Of a stretch of DNA of 59,364 bases, positions 8,004 through 15,441 are shown piece after piece (the first letter of the stretch is position 1; every line of letters begins with the position of its first letter). The notes under the pieces were generated by a model that saw only the letters and a program-made list of their open reading frames with translations, made no database searches and had not been told where the DNA came from. The stretch is from contig MKTJ01000085.1 in assembly GCA_001898225.1 (NCBI GenBank), positions 1 through 59,364 on the forward strand. Direction: 5' to 3'. A program made the position numbers and the translations under genes. The stretch is from Chloroflexi bacterium 54-19 (GTDB taxonomy: Bacteria; Chloroflexota; Chloroflexia; Chloroheliales; Chloroheliaceae).

Positions 8004-9191
8004 CTAAAAAGAAGGCAGTGAATCCAGCAAATCTTTGACTTCTGCCGCTGCTTCTTCCTTCGAAATCCCCAGGAAAGCCTGGCTGTAGGCGTCGGGGTGA
8101 CAGACCGGGCAGACCGGGTCGGGATCAATCTGGATAAAGTCGCTCATCAAGGGCTGGTTAAAGACCCACCCGCTTTGGGGCCAGTTCCCCCATAGGACCC
8201 AGTTGGTCGAATAACTGTGCAGGCGACTGGTGGTATCGCCTGCCAGGAGATAAGCCAGGGCGACCCGCGCCGCAATCAGGCTTACAAAACGGACATCCAG
8301 ACCAAGGGCCGGTTGGGAAATAGTCTTGCCGTAGTCGAGGGTCACGTCGTCAGGCGGGCTGAACATGTCGCCGGTCGAGCGGTGGAAACATTCGTAACAA
8401 GCGCCGTCGGGTGGCTCGGCCAGAAAGACATCCCCGCCAAAGCCCAGGTCATAGGCTGCCGCGTAGACCGCCGGGATTTTCAACCGCCAGGCTATCCGGT
8501 TCAGGATGGACTTGGCATCTTCGGAGTCGGTCGCGCCAATCACCAGGTCAGCCCCTTGAAGAATTTCCTGCAAGCGGTCCGGGTCGGTGGTCACGTTCAT
8601 GTCGTAGGTTTTGACCTTCGCCACCGGGCTGGCGTTACGCAGGAAATCGGCCACGGCGTCTACCTTAAGACGGCCCAGGTCGGAGAGACCGCAGATATGC
8701 CGGGCCAGGTTGGGCACCGATAGGCGGTCGAAATCTACCAGGTCGAAGTGGCCGACTCCCGCCCGGACCAGTTCGGAGGCAATCGCGGAGCCGCCACTCC
8801 CCAGGCCAACGATAACCACCCGTTTTTCGGGCAGGCGGGTCGGGTCGAAAAGTCCTTCGATGCGGGAGTGATAATCGGTATAGAGTTTGACCTGCTCGAA
8901 CGGTTGCGGTTGCAGGGTTTTATCCGGCTCGACCACAAAACAACGGGTCTCGTCACCATCCAGGATGAGGATCAACTGGCCTGCTGTTACATCTTTTAAA
9001 TCTTTGCCAATATCTTCCGCTTTACCGGTTTGCCGTACCCAGCGGCCCAGGGATTCCTGGCCTTCCTGGCGCGTCGGTTCTACCAGGCGGACGACGCTGC
9101 CGTGGTCGGCACGGCTGCCCCAAAGGTCGCCCTGTCCTCCAGGCAAAACCCGGAGGGCTGCTAGAAACTCGTCGGAGATAAGCAAATACAT
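8004..9191 (-). CDS. ThiF/E1-like ubiquitin-activating enzyme homolog
   Basis: 395 residues. The E1/ThiF/MoeB adenylation fold starts near residue 120. It has the nucleotide-binding loop GLGSGG (129-134), a following acidic DLVDFD strand, and PNLARH, equivalent to the N-x-x-R motif of the family. Two CxxC pairs (CYEC at about 265 and CPVC at about 361) should bind a structural zinc. E1 enzymes adenylate the C-terminus of a ubiquitin-like protein and pass it to an E2. The N-terminal 115 residues are a separate domain I cannot name; a degenerate JAB-like fold is possible, since JAB-ThiF fusions exist. An upstream ATG at 9239 would overlap the E2 gene by 37 nt. The ATG at 9191 is 11 nt after the E2 stop with AAGG upstream and is preferred. 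Confidence 0.88.
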   Translation of the reverse strand: MYLLISDEFLAALRVLPGGQGDLWGSRADHGSVVRLVEPTRQEGQESLGRWVRQTGKAEDIGKDLKDVTAGQLILILDGDETRCFVVEPDKTLQPQPFEQVKLYTDYHSRIEGLFDPTRLPEKRVVIVGLGSGGSAIASELVRAGVGHFDLVDFDRLSVPNLARHICGLSDLGRLKVDAVADFLRNASPVAKVKTYDMNVTTDPDRLQEILQGADLVIGATDSEDAKSILNRIAWRLKIPAVYAAAYDLGFGGDVFLAEPPDGACYECFHRSTGDMFSPPDDVTLDYGKTISQPALGLDVRFVSLIAARVALAYLLAGDTTSRLHSYSTNWVLWGNWPQSGWVFNQPLMSDFIQIDPDPVCPVCHPDAYSQAFLGISKEEAAAEVKDLLDSLPSF

Positions 9192-9202
9192 CTTATTATG
9201 CC

Positions 9203-9628
9203 TTATATTTGCATGTGGTCTAGCTCCTGGCCGGGCCACACCTGTTTACCACTTTCCAACCACGCTTCATACGCGAAGAACCAGGCTGCCGCCACCGCTA
9301 CCACTGTTGCGGCGGTAGTATCGTGTGAGAAAGTCCGGTCCCCCGGATAATAGAGACATAACTTACCGTTCGGATACTGGTGTTTTAACTGGCCGTTGAG
9401 GTCGGTCGAATTTATATCCGGTGAGACTGGGAAGACCGACGGGGCCATATTGGGGAAATGCTCCGGGTATTCCACCAGGATTTCGTACTTATTTCCCCGG
9501 TTGGATTCCAGGGTGCCATACCAGCACAGGGCATTATCCCGTTTTAAGAGTTGAAATTGCGGAAACTTGAGCGCCATTGCTTTTCGTTCGATTAAAAGTC
9601 GCTGTGGATCGTATTCGTACCAGGCCAT
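9203..9628 (-). CDS. E2-like (UBC-fold) ubiquitin-conjugating enzyme homolog
   Basis: 141 residues, close to the size of a minimal UBC domain. The pattern matches prokaryotic E2-like families: a strand-rich core (YEILVEYPEHFPNMAPSVF, like the P-x-x-P region of E2s), then HQYPNGKLCLY with the candidate catalytic Cys91, a C-terminal helix rich in Ala and Trp (AAWFFAYEAWLESGK) and a terminal WPGQELDH block. E2 proteins accept the activated ubiquitin-like protein on the cysteine and transfer it to a target lysine. It lies 115 nt after the 64-residue gene and 11 nt before the E1 gene, so E2 and E1 are probably translated from one message. No fused E1 domain is present, unlike Cap2-type E1-E2 fusions. 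Confidence 0.82.
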   Translation of the reverse strand: MAWYEYDPQRLLIERKAMALKFPQFQLLKRDNALCWYGTLESNRGNKYEILVEYPEHFPNMAPSVFPVSPDINSTDLNGQLKHQYPNGKLCLYYPGDRTFSHDTTAATVVAVAAAWFFAYEAWLESGKQVWPGQELDHMQI

Positions 9629-9743
9629 AACTTGGCACCTATTCTCTGTGGATTATTTCCTAAACTATTTTTGAAACACTAACTGCGCTTATCTCTGCCC
9701 GGTGCGCCGTGGCCGGTCTAAAAAATCCCCTGTGGTGGGAAAA

Positions 9744-9938
9744 TTAGAACCAGCGGCTGGGTTTTACTTTCATGTAACCCGTTTTGGTGGTTTCCCCGTC
9801 ATCTTCGTTTTTCTGGCGCTCTTCTTCGGGGGTAGTCAGCCGACCTTGAGAGTCGACAAAAACCGGCTGGGCTGTCTGGAGCTGCCGTTTTAAATCTTCG
9901 AGGCTCTTCCTGGCATTTTTGGCCGCTTCGTTACTCAT
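9744..9938 (-). CDS. Small protein at the head of the conjugation operon
   Basis: 64 residues, highly charged. It has an N-terminal helix-prone segment (KSLEDLKRQLQ), an acidic middle (EEERQKNEDDGE) and the C-terminal end KVKPSRWF. It occupies the place where related systems often encode the ubiquitin-like modifier. However, it shows no beta-grasp pattern and no terminal Gly-Gly, so I do not call it a modifier. A purine-rich GGAAGGAAGAAG lies 10-21 nt before the ATG, which is slightly far for a ribosome-binding site. It is co-directional with the E2 gene. It could be a substrate, an adaptor or a divergent modifier. The coding call itself is moderately sure. Confidence 0.55.
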   Translation of the reverse strand: MSNEAAKNARKSLEDLKRQLQTAQPVFVDSQGRLTTPEEERQKNEDDGETTKTGYMKVKPSRWF

Positions 9939-10408
9939 CTGATTTGCACTTCTTCCTTCCTACTTCCAGTATTCATAGCCGGTTCAAGGGTGTTTATTGA
10001 TTGAGCCTGTGAATACCGTACATAAGTGAACGCATTTCTTAAGGACTATTATGTAGCTTTGCCCGAAATAAAACATTGACCTTCGTCACACTTTATAAAA
10101 GTTTGGCCGGTCTGGTCGGGTTTCTGTTTGGTTAGAACGTTCCCAGCAGTACATATTTCGCTAGTATGGAGGTGTACATATATAACATATAATAAAGTTT
10201 ATTAACCTTTTTGGCAAGCCTCTTTTATTATATACCGCCTCAAAGTAGCCTCTTTTGATTTCTACATTAAACTAATATTAGACAATATTGATAGCTTTCC
10301 TAAAAAATGTTAATCCGTCAGGGGGCTTCGTTTTTCAAACTATCAATTATACTAAATACATCGCTGCCAAAAAGATTTAAGAGGGAATTTAACAAAGGAG
10401 TTTAAATT
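9939..10408. other. Divergent intergenic region between the conjugation operon and the LigJ-like gene
   Basis: About 470 bp, strongly AT-rich between 10160 and 10400. It must hold promoters for both directions, but I find no clean -35/-10 pair. An 11-base direct repeat, AGCCTCTTTTN, occurs at 10217-10227 and 10247-10257, 30 bp apart. No ORF with a good ribosome-binding site is present. Confidence 0.5.
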
Positions 10409-11398
10409 TTGATAGTAGATGTACACGGCCACTATACCACCGCGCCTGCTCAACTTGACGCTTACCGGGGTAACCAGCTTACTAATTTAAACCGGCCTGT
10501 CAAGGGGTCGCTCAAAATAAGCGACGATGAAATCCACGCCTCGCTGCAAGGGCAGCTCAGACAACTCGAAAATATGGGCATTGATAAGGTGATGTACTCA
10601 CCCAGGGCTGGCGGTATGGGTCACGAAATCGGCAACGAACTCGTCAGCCGCTACTGGACCGAGACCTGCAACGACCTGATTGCCCGTGTCTGCTCGCTCT
10701 ATCCCGACAAGTTTATCCCGGTCTGTGCCCTGCCCCAATCGCCGGGAATAAGCCCGGCCAACTGCGCGGCGGAACTCGAACGCTGCGCCAATATGGGTTT
10801 TGTCGGCTGCAACATTAACCCCGACGTGGCAGGCGGCGGCCAGCCTTTTACCCCTCGCCTGGGCGACCCATGGTGGAACCCGCTCTGGGAAAAACTGGTC
10901 GAACTCGATATGCCCGGTATGCTCCACGGCACCTCGACCTGCGACCCGGCCCGTCACCTGAACGGCTCACACTATATAATGGTAGATGTGATGGTGGTCT
11001 ACGAGCTTTGCTCCTCGGATATATTCGACCGCTATCCGACCCTCAAGCTGATTGTGCCTCACGGCGGGGGCGCAGCACCCTTCCAGTGGAACCGCCACCG
11101 GGCTTTGCAAATCGGGGCCAAACATTCTTTCGAGGAAGCGGTCAAACATCTCTATTTCGATACGGCCATCTATGACGGCGACTCCTTCGAGATGTTAATC
11201 CGCAAAATGGGGGTCGATAACGTCCTGTTCGCTACCGAGATGTTCGGGACGGCTCAGACGGTTGACCCCCATACGGGCCAGCGCTTTGACGAGGTCGGGG
11301 TTGATTTTGTAAAACAAATCTCCTGGTTGAGCGACGAGGACCGCACCAAGATTTTCGAAGGCAACGCCCGCAAGGTTTTCAGCCGCGCCAAATTCTAG
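10409..11398 (+). CDS. LigJ-like amidohydrolase (4-oxalomesaconate hydratase-like)
   Basis: 329 residues of the amidohydrolase-2 superfamily, a TIM-barrel metalloenzyme. The N-terminal VHGHYTTAP, with metal ligands H6 and H8, is typical of the LigJ/4-oxalomesaconate hydratase branch, which acts late in protocatechuate or gallate meta-cleavage. Further family features are the LHGTS and VPHGGGAAP blocks and the C-terminal TEMFGTAQ. It starts with TTG at 10409, decided by AAAGGAG ending 8 nt upstream; the reading frame begins with the family's conserved first residues, so no later start fits. It stands alone: no ring-cleavage dioxygenase or aldolase is nearby, so the exact substrate is uncertain. 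A hairpin terminator follows at 11432. Confidence 0.8.
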   Translation: MIVDVHGHYTTAPAQLDAYRGNQLTNLNRPVKGSLKISDDEIHASLQGQLRQLENMGIDKVMYSPRAGGMGHEIGNELVSRYWTETCNDLIARVCSLYPDKFIPVCALPQSPGISPANCAAELERCANMGFVGCNINPDVAGGGQPFTPRLGDPWWNPLWEKLVELDMPGMLHGTSTCDPARHLNGSHYIMVDVMVVYELCSSDIFDRYPTLKLIVPHGGGAAPFQWNRHRALQIGAKHSFEEAVKHLYFDTAIYDGDSFEMLIRKMGVDNVLFATEMFGTAQTVDPHTGQRFDEVGVDFVKQISWLSDEDRTKIFEGNARKVFSRAKF

Positions 11399-11431
11399 AG
11401 GCCAGCCCTCTCTATCTTTAGACGTTTGAAT

Positions 11432-11462
11432 AAAAGGGGTCGCTTTTTGGGTGACTCCTTTT
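11432..11462 (+). terminator. Putative terminator of the LigJ-like gene
   Basis: A 10-bp stem (AAAAGGGGTC with GACTCCTTTT, one G-U pair) with an 11-nt loop, 34 nt after the stop. Only a modest T-run follows. Confidence 0.6.
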
Positions 11463-11533
11463 AATTTACCAATTTGTATTAAATCCATCCATTGAAAAAA
11501 TATGAGTTTATGTAGGAAAGCGTTCCCTTTCTC

Positions 11534-11556
11534 ATTCCGTACCGCAGGTACGGAAT
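11534..11556. repeat. Perfect inverted repeat, 10 bp arms, 3-nt loop
   Basis: ATTCCGTACC, loop GCA, GGTACGGAAT. It shares the ATTCCGTA core with the larger inverted repeat at 11744-11801, suggesting a REP-like or miniature element family. Confidence 0.7.
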
Positions 11557-11743
11557 CTCCGGTCCGTTGGACAATATCACGGTCCTAATAAGGGGGAGTT
11601 ATAAAACTATGAAAAAAGGGTCTATTTATTCCGCACACACTCTATAGGCGAACACTTTACCCGGTTCAACAGATGCCAGGTCAAAACCTGATTCCGCCTG
11701 GGATGTGGGCAAGTCTCGGTTTGTACGGTACGCAACGCGCGAG

Positions 11744-11801
11744 ATTCCGTAAGCCGCCGTTCGTTAGCAGCTAGTCGTCTTTCAATAGCGGCTTACGGAA
11801 T
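11744..11801. repeat. Perfect inverted repeat, 14 bp arms, 30-nt loop
   Basis: Left arm ATTCCGTAAGCCGC at 11744-11757, right arm GCGGCTTACGGAAT at 11788-11801. No T-run follows, so this is unlikely to be a terminator. Apart from these two repeats and terminators, the stretch 11399-11938 holds nothing recognisable. Confidence 0.75.
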
Positions 11802-11878
11802 GACAAACGAGAGAACCCTGGCTTTGAGAAAGTTGATTTAGCTTAAATGCTTTTTCCTTTTAACCGCCAAAAGAAAAC

Positions 11879-11904
11879 AGGCTTACCCAGGGTCAGGTAA
11901 GCCT
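11879..11904 (-). terminator. Terminator of the LacI-type regulator gene
   Basis: AGGCTTACC and GGTAAGCCT form a 9-bp stem with an 8-nt loop. On the minus strand the stem is followed by TGTTTTCTTTT. It lies 35 nt after the regulator's stop. Confidence 0.8.
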
Positions 11905-11938
11905 TTTGAGTAAAAGTAAAGTTGCCTCGGTAAAAACC

Positions 11939-13093
11939 TTAGGCGGAACGGCGGCCCCGGCTGCTCATCCTGACTATCAGGCTCGGTTCCAGCACGATTT
12001 GCCGCTTGGTGATAGTGCCGCCCTGGATTTCAGCCATTAACAGGTCAATCACCCTGGCCGCGACCTCGTTAACCGGTTGGCGAATGGAAGTCAGGCCGAG
12101 CAGGTCGGCAATCGGGGTGTCGTCATAACCGATGACCGCGACGTCCTCGCCAATTTGCAAATTGACGCTTTCGAGATAACTCCGCACTCCCAACGCCATC
12201 ACGTCATTGACGCAGACCACCGCCGTAGGCCGGGGGTTGGCCGATAACACCTGCTGGGCCGCCCGGTAGGCGTATTCGACAATGTTGGGGGTATAGCCAA
12301 TCCAATCCGGTGGCGGCTCGATGCCCGCCGCCCGCATGGCCGAATAATAGCCGTTCTTCCGGGCGTCTCCGACCACCGTCCCATCCGGCCAGCCCAGGAA
12401 GGCGATGCGTTTGTGCCCTCTTAAAACCAGGTGTTCCACCGCCAGTTCCATCCCCCGGCGTCCGTCCACATCCACATAAGGGTAATTCCAGTCCGGGTTA
12501 GAATGGCCCCAGGCTGCGAATGGCACCTTCTTGTCCATCAAGTGCTTAATCCGCCGGTCGTTGAAGGTGGTATCGGTCAAAATAAAACCGTCCACCCGGT
12601 TTGTGCTGATTAATTCATCGTAAGGTTTGACACCAAGCTGGGCCGGTTGGGTAAAGGTTAGCACGTGGTAACCATAAGACTCGGCGGCCTGGGCCATATC
12701 ATAGAGAAAGCGGTCGAGGATAGCGTTGCGCCGGATGGGGTCTTCCATTACATGCCAGGCGTAGCCAATCATGCGGGCTTCGTTGGATTTAAGATTGCGG
12801 GCGTTCGTGTTCGGGTGATAGTTCAGGTCCTTGATGGCCCGCAAGACCAGTTCTCGGGTGGCCGGTTTCACCAGAGGGTTGTTGTTCAGCACGTACGAAA
12901 CGGTCGTGGTAGACACCCCGGCGTAAGCCGCCACGTCCCGCAGCGTGATATTAAAATTATAGTTGAGGGTATCCGCTGCTTTTGAAACCGCAGAACGGAC
13001 AGTTGCATCTATCTCGGCGGAGTTGTTCAGCGCCTGATAAGCGGTATAGACCGAAACATTGGCTTTTTCAGCAACTGTCTTTAGACTTGCCAT
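11939..13093 (-). CDS. LacI-family regulator with two tandem HTH domains
   Basis: 384 residues; the LacI family is usually about 330-350. The extra length is a second LacI-type DNA-binding module. Residues 4-48 (LKTVAEKANVSVYTAYQALN...) align without gaps to residues 50-96 (TLRDVAAYAGVSTTTVSYVLN...). The second copy is canonical, with the hinge NYHPNTNARNLKS; the first is more divergent but keeps V-A-x-x-A-x-V-S and the LN ending. A periplasmic-binding-like effector domain follows (about 105-380). It lies downstream of the ABC sugar importer genes on the same strand and near a GH87-like glucanase, so it probably represses this carbohydrate module until a sugar binds. AACGTT-centred palindromes near the two divergent promoters are candidate sites. 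The ATG at 13093 has only a weak ribosome-binding site. Confidence 0.88.
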   Translation of the reverse strand: MASLKTVAEKANVSVYTAYQALNNSAEIDATVRSAVSKAADTLNYNFNITLRDVAAYAGVSTTTVSYVLNNNPLVKPATRELVLRAIKDLNYHPNTNARNLKSNEARMIGYAWHVMEDPIRRNAILDRFLYDMAQAAESYGYHVLTFTQPAQLGVKPYDELISTNRVDGFILTDTTFNDRRIKHLMDKKVPFAAWGHSNPDWNYPYVDVDGRRGMELAVEHLVLRGHKRIAFLGWPDGTVVGDARKNGYYSAMRAAGIEPPPDWIGYTPNIVEYAYRAAQQVLSANPRPTAVVCVNDVMALGVRSYLESVNLQIGEDVAVIGYDDTPIADLLGLTSIRQPVNEVAARVIDLLMAEIQGGTITKRQIVLEPSLIVRMSSRGRRSA

Positions 13094-13362
13094 AAGATGT
13101 GTACGTCCAGGCTGGCCGGTTTTTAAACTCTTTAACCCTTACCGGCGCTAACTTCAAACCCTGACGCACTGCCTCCTTTCCGATGGGCCTTTTTATAATA
13201 CCAAATTTCAAGCGCAATATTGCAGGCGCTTCCGTAAAACTTCGGTTGGGTACTTCCGGGCGCTTTAACAAAGCTTGCCACAACCCAATGGTGAGTTTGC
13301 ACCAGCCATTCCTCAAGCCTGAATTGCTGAAAAAGGACAGTTTCTTACAATTATACTCGCAT

Positions 13363-14244
13363 TTAACCCTTGACTGCACCAATCGAGACGCCTCGCAGGA
13401 TGAACCTTTGCAGGATGATTGCAATCAGGACCGGTGGGATAATCGCCACAAACGAGGCCGCCATCTGTAAGTTTAACGGCTCGTAGCGGGTAATTTCCCA
13501 GAGCCGGACCGTTATCGGCTGCATATCTACCGTGCGTTGCAACACCAGGAAAGGTAATAGAAAATCTTTCCAGAGGTTCACAAAAGCCAGGATGGATAGC
13601 ACCGCGAGGATTGAACGGGACAGGGGCAGCGTGAATTTTAGGAAAATATCCCAGGCACTGGCCCCCTCGATTTTGGCCGCATCGAACAACTCGATGGGTA
13701 TTTTCTGGAAAGCGTCTTTGAGGACCAGGATGGCAAAGGCGCTCAAACTATAAGGCAGCCACAAACCCCAGTAACTACCGACCAGGCTAATATTCAAGAC
13801 CGGCACATTGACCAGGGTCCGGTACAACGGAATGATATAAGCTATCTGCGGGATGAGCAGCGTAATGAGTAACCCGAACTGGATGTATTTGCCCGCGATT
13901 GGTTTGAGGCGGGCCAGGCTGTAAGCCGCGAGAGTAGAGACGGTCATCTGGAGAAGGACCCCGCCACCGACAATTATGAAGGTGTTCAGGAATTGTTTGA
14001 GCAGGTTATATTTTACGATGCTGTTCCAGAAATTTTGCCACTGGGGGTTGTCCGGCCAGAGGTGTATCCCCGGTTTGAAAAGCTCGGTCGAGTTGAACAT
14101 CCCGCCGACAAAGGCAAAATAAATCGGGAAGAAAAAGAGCAGGGCCATTACGAACAAAACGCCCAGGATGACATAGTAGCGGACCCGCCCGCCCATGGTG
14201 GTCAGTTCGATTTTTGAAATTATTCCCCGGTCAAAAGTTTCCAT
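13363..14244 (-). CDS. ABC sugar importer permease, MalG type
   Basis: 293 residues with six predicted membrane helices. The cytoplasmic EAA loop (EGASAWDIFLKFTLPLS), which docks the ATPase, is present near residue 195. The C-terminus ends RGVSIGAVKG, as in MalG-type permeases (GxxxGxxKG). It is the third gene of the importer operon, 105 nt after the MalF-type permease. The importer's ATPase is not in the window; such CUT1 systems often borrow a shared MsmK/UgpC-type ATPase. Confidence 0.9.
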   Translation of the reverse strand: METFDRGIISKIELTTMGGRVRYYVILGVLFVMALLFFFPIYFAFVGGMFNSTELFKPGIHLWPDNPQWQNFWNSIVKYNLLKQFLNTFIIVGGGVLLQMTVSTLAAYSLARLKPIAGKYIQFGLLITLLIPQIAYIIPLYRTLVNVPVLNISLVGSYWGLWLPYSLSAFAILVLKDAFQKIPIELFDAAKIEGASAWDIFLKFTLPLSRSILAVLSILAFVNLWKDFLLPFLVLQRTVDMQPITVRLWEITRYEPLNLQMAASFVAIIPPVLIAIILQRFILRGVSIGAVKG

Positions 14245-14349
14245 TTTACTTTCCTTAAAAAGAAGTCAGTAGTCAGTATCCAGTAGTCAGTAAAAGAAAA
14301 TTGGTGTAAAACTGAAACTGGTAAATGGCACTGGTGCCTGCACTGGTGC

Positions 14350-15291
14350 CTAATCCCCGGCTTCACTCCGGGAGAGGCGCAGGTAAATGGCCGAAAAGAT
14401 AGCCAGGAAAATTACCAGGGTGACGCTCCAGGCCGAGGCCAGGCCGAAATCGTTGTCGGTGAAAGCGATACGATAGATTGATAGGACGGGCGTCAGGGTG
14501 TTGTTGGCCGGACCGCCCGAAGTGAGCAAGAAAGGCTCGGTAAAAAGCTGGACCACCGTCAGGAATTGCAACACCAGTAGTAGTTTCATGGTCGTCCGCA
14601 GGTAAGGCACGGTGATGTGCCAGATACGCTGGGTAATGGAAGCGCCGTCAATCTCGGCGGCTTCGTAGAGGTCGGGCGATAGGTCGCCGAGCGCGGCCAG
14701 GTAAATCAGCATGGTGCCACCAAAGTTGGCCCAGGTCAGGATGACCACGACCGCGATTTTGACGGTGGCCGGGTTTTGCAGCCATAGCTGCGGTTCGACC
14801 CCGAAGGTGCCGAGAAAGGAATTGAGAAACCCGCCGTCCGAGGCGTAGATAAGCCGCCAGACCAGGAGGTAAATAACCACCGGAATCAGGTTGGGTAAGA
14901 AGAAAACCAGCCGGAAGAACCCCTTCGACCGGCGCATTTCGTTAACCCCGATGGCGACGGCAATCGGCACGATAAACCCGATAACAATACTGAGCAGGGC
15001 AAACTGCAAGCTGTTGAGCCAGCTCAGACCAAAGTTAGGGTTCTGGAACATCCGCACATAGTTATCGAACCCGACAAACTTGTCCTCGCCGTTCAGTTTG
15101 ACGCTCTGAAAACTCATAATGACCGAGTTTATCATCGGGTACCAGGCAAAGAGCCCGAATAAAACCAGGGCCGGTAATAGGAATAAATAGGCCGGTATCT
15201 GCTCGGCCCACCTGGTCTTGCTGGTCTTGCCCTGGTGCTTGCTGGGGACCACGCTATCCCTGGCAATCGAAACGCTTCTCGTTCTGCTCAT
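14350..15291 (-). CDS. ABC sugar importer permease, MalF type
   Basis: 313 residues with six predicted membrane helices. The EAA loop is EAAEIDGASITQRIWHITVP. The frame stays open upstream to 15414, but that ATG lies inside a perfect hairpin, and the sequence between reads unlike a permease N-terminus. The ATG at 15291 (MSRTRSVS) gives a normal-length protein, although its ribosome-binding site is poor. It follows the lipoprotein gene after a 150-nt spacer that contains the 20-bp-stem hairpin, a layout seen in many importer operons where the binding protein is made in excess. Confidence 0.86.
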   Translation of the reverse strand: MSRTRSVSIARDSVVPSKHQGKTSKTRWAEQIPAYLFLLPALVLFGLFAWYPMINSVIMSFQSVKLNGEDKFVGFDNYVRMFQNPNFGLSWLNSLQFALLSIVIGFIVPIAVAIGVNEMRRSKGFFRLVFFLPNLIPVVIYLLVWRLIYASDGGFLNSFLGTFGVEPQLWLQNPATVKIAVVVILTWANFGGTMLIYLAALGDLSPDLYEAAEIDGASITQRIWHITVPYLRTTMKLLLVLQFLTVVQLFTEPFLLTSGGPANNTLTPVLSIYRIAFTDNDFGLASAWSVTLVIFLAIFSAIYLRLSRSEAGD

Positions 15292-15362
15292 TCCGACTTG
15301 AAATCCTTTATAAAGACCTTTAAAGAATGTTAAGACTCCCGTTTTCGTAAAACCTGGGATTT

Positions 15363-15413
15363 TATGGGCACAAGGAAGGTGACAGCGGTCCGTCGTCACC
15401 TTCCTTGTGCCCA
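15363..15413 (-). repeat. Long perfect hairpin between binding-protein and permease genes
   Basis: Arms of 20 bp (ATGGGCACAAGGAAGGTGAC and its exact complement) around an 11-nt loop. It lies 29 nt after the lipoprotein gene's stop. No T-run follows on either strand, so it is more likely an mRNA-stabilising or attenuating structure than a full terminator. Confidence 0.8.
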
Positions 15414-15441
15414 TAATTAACCAGTTGACCGGGTTTAACCC

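Noticed and set aside
9744..9938. Pup-like modifier
   Set aside because: Length (64) and disorder are similar to Pup, but the C-terminal Gly-Gly-Gln/Glu is absent and no PafA/Dop ligase is present.
15292..15414. N-terminal extension of the MalF-type permease
   Set aside because: The extra start lies in a perfect hairpin and the added residues do not resemble a permease.
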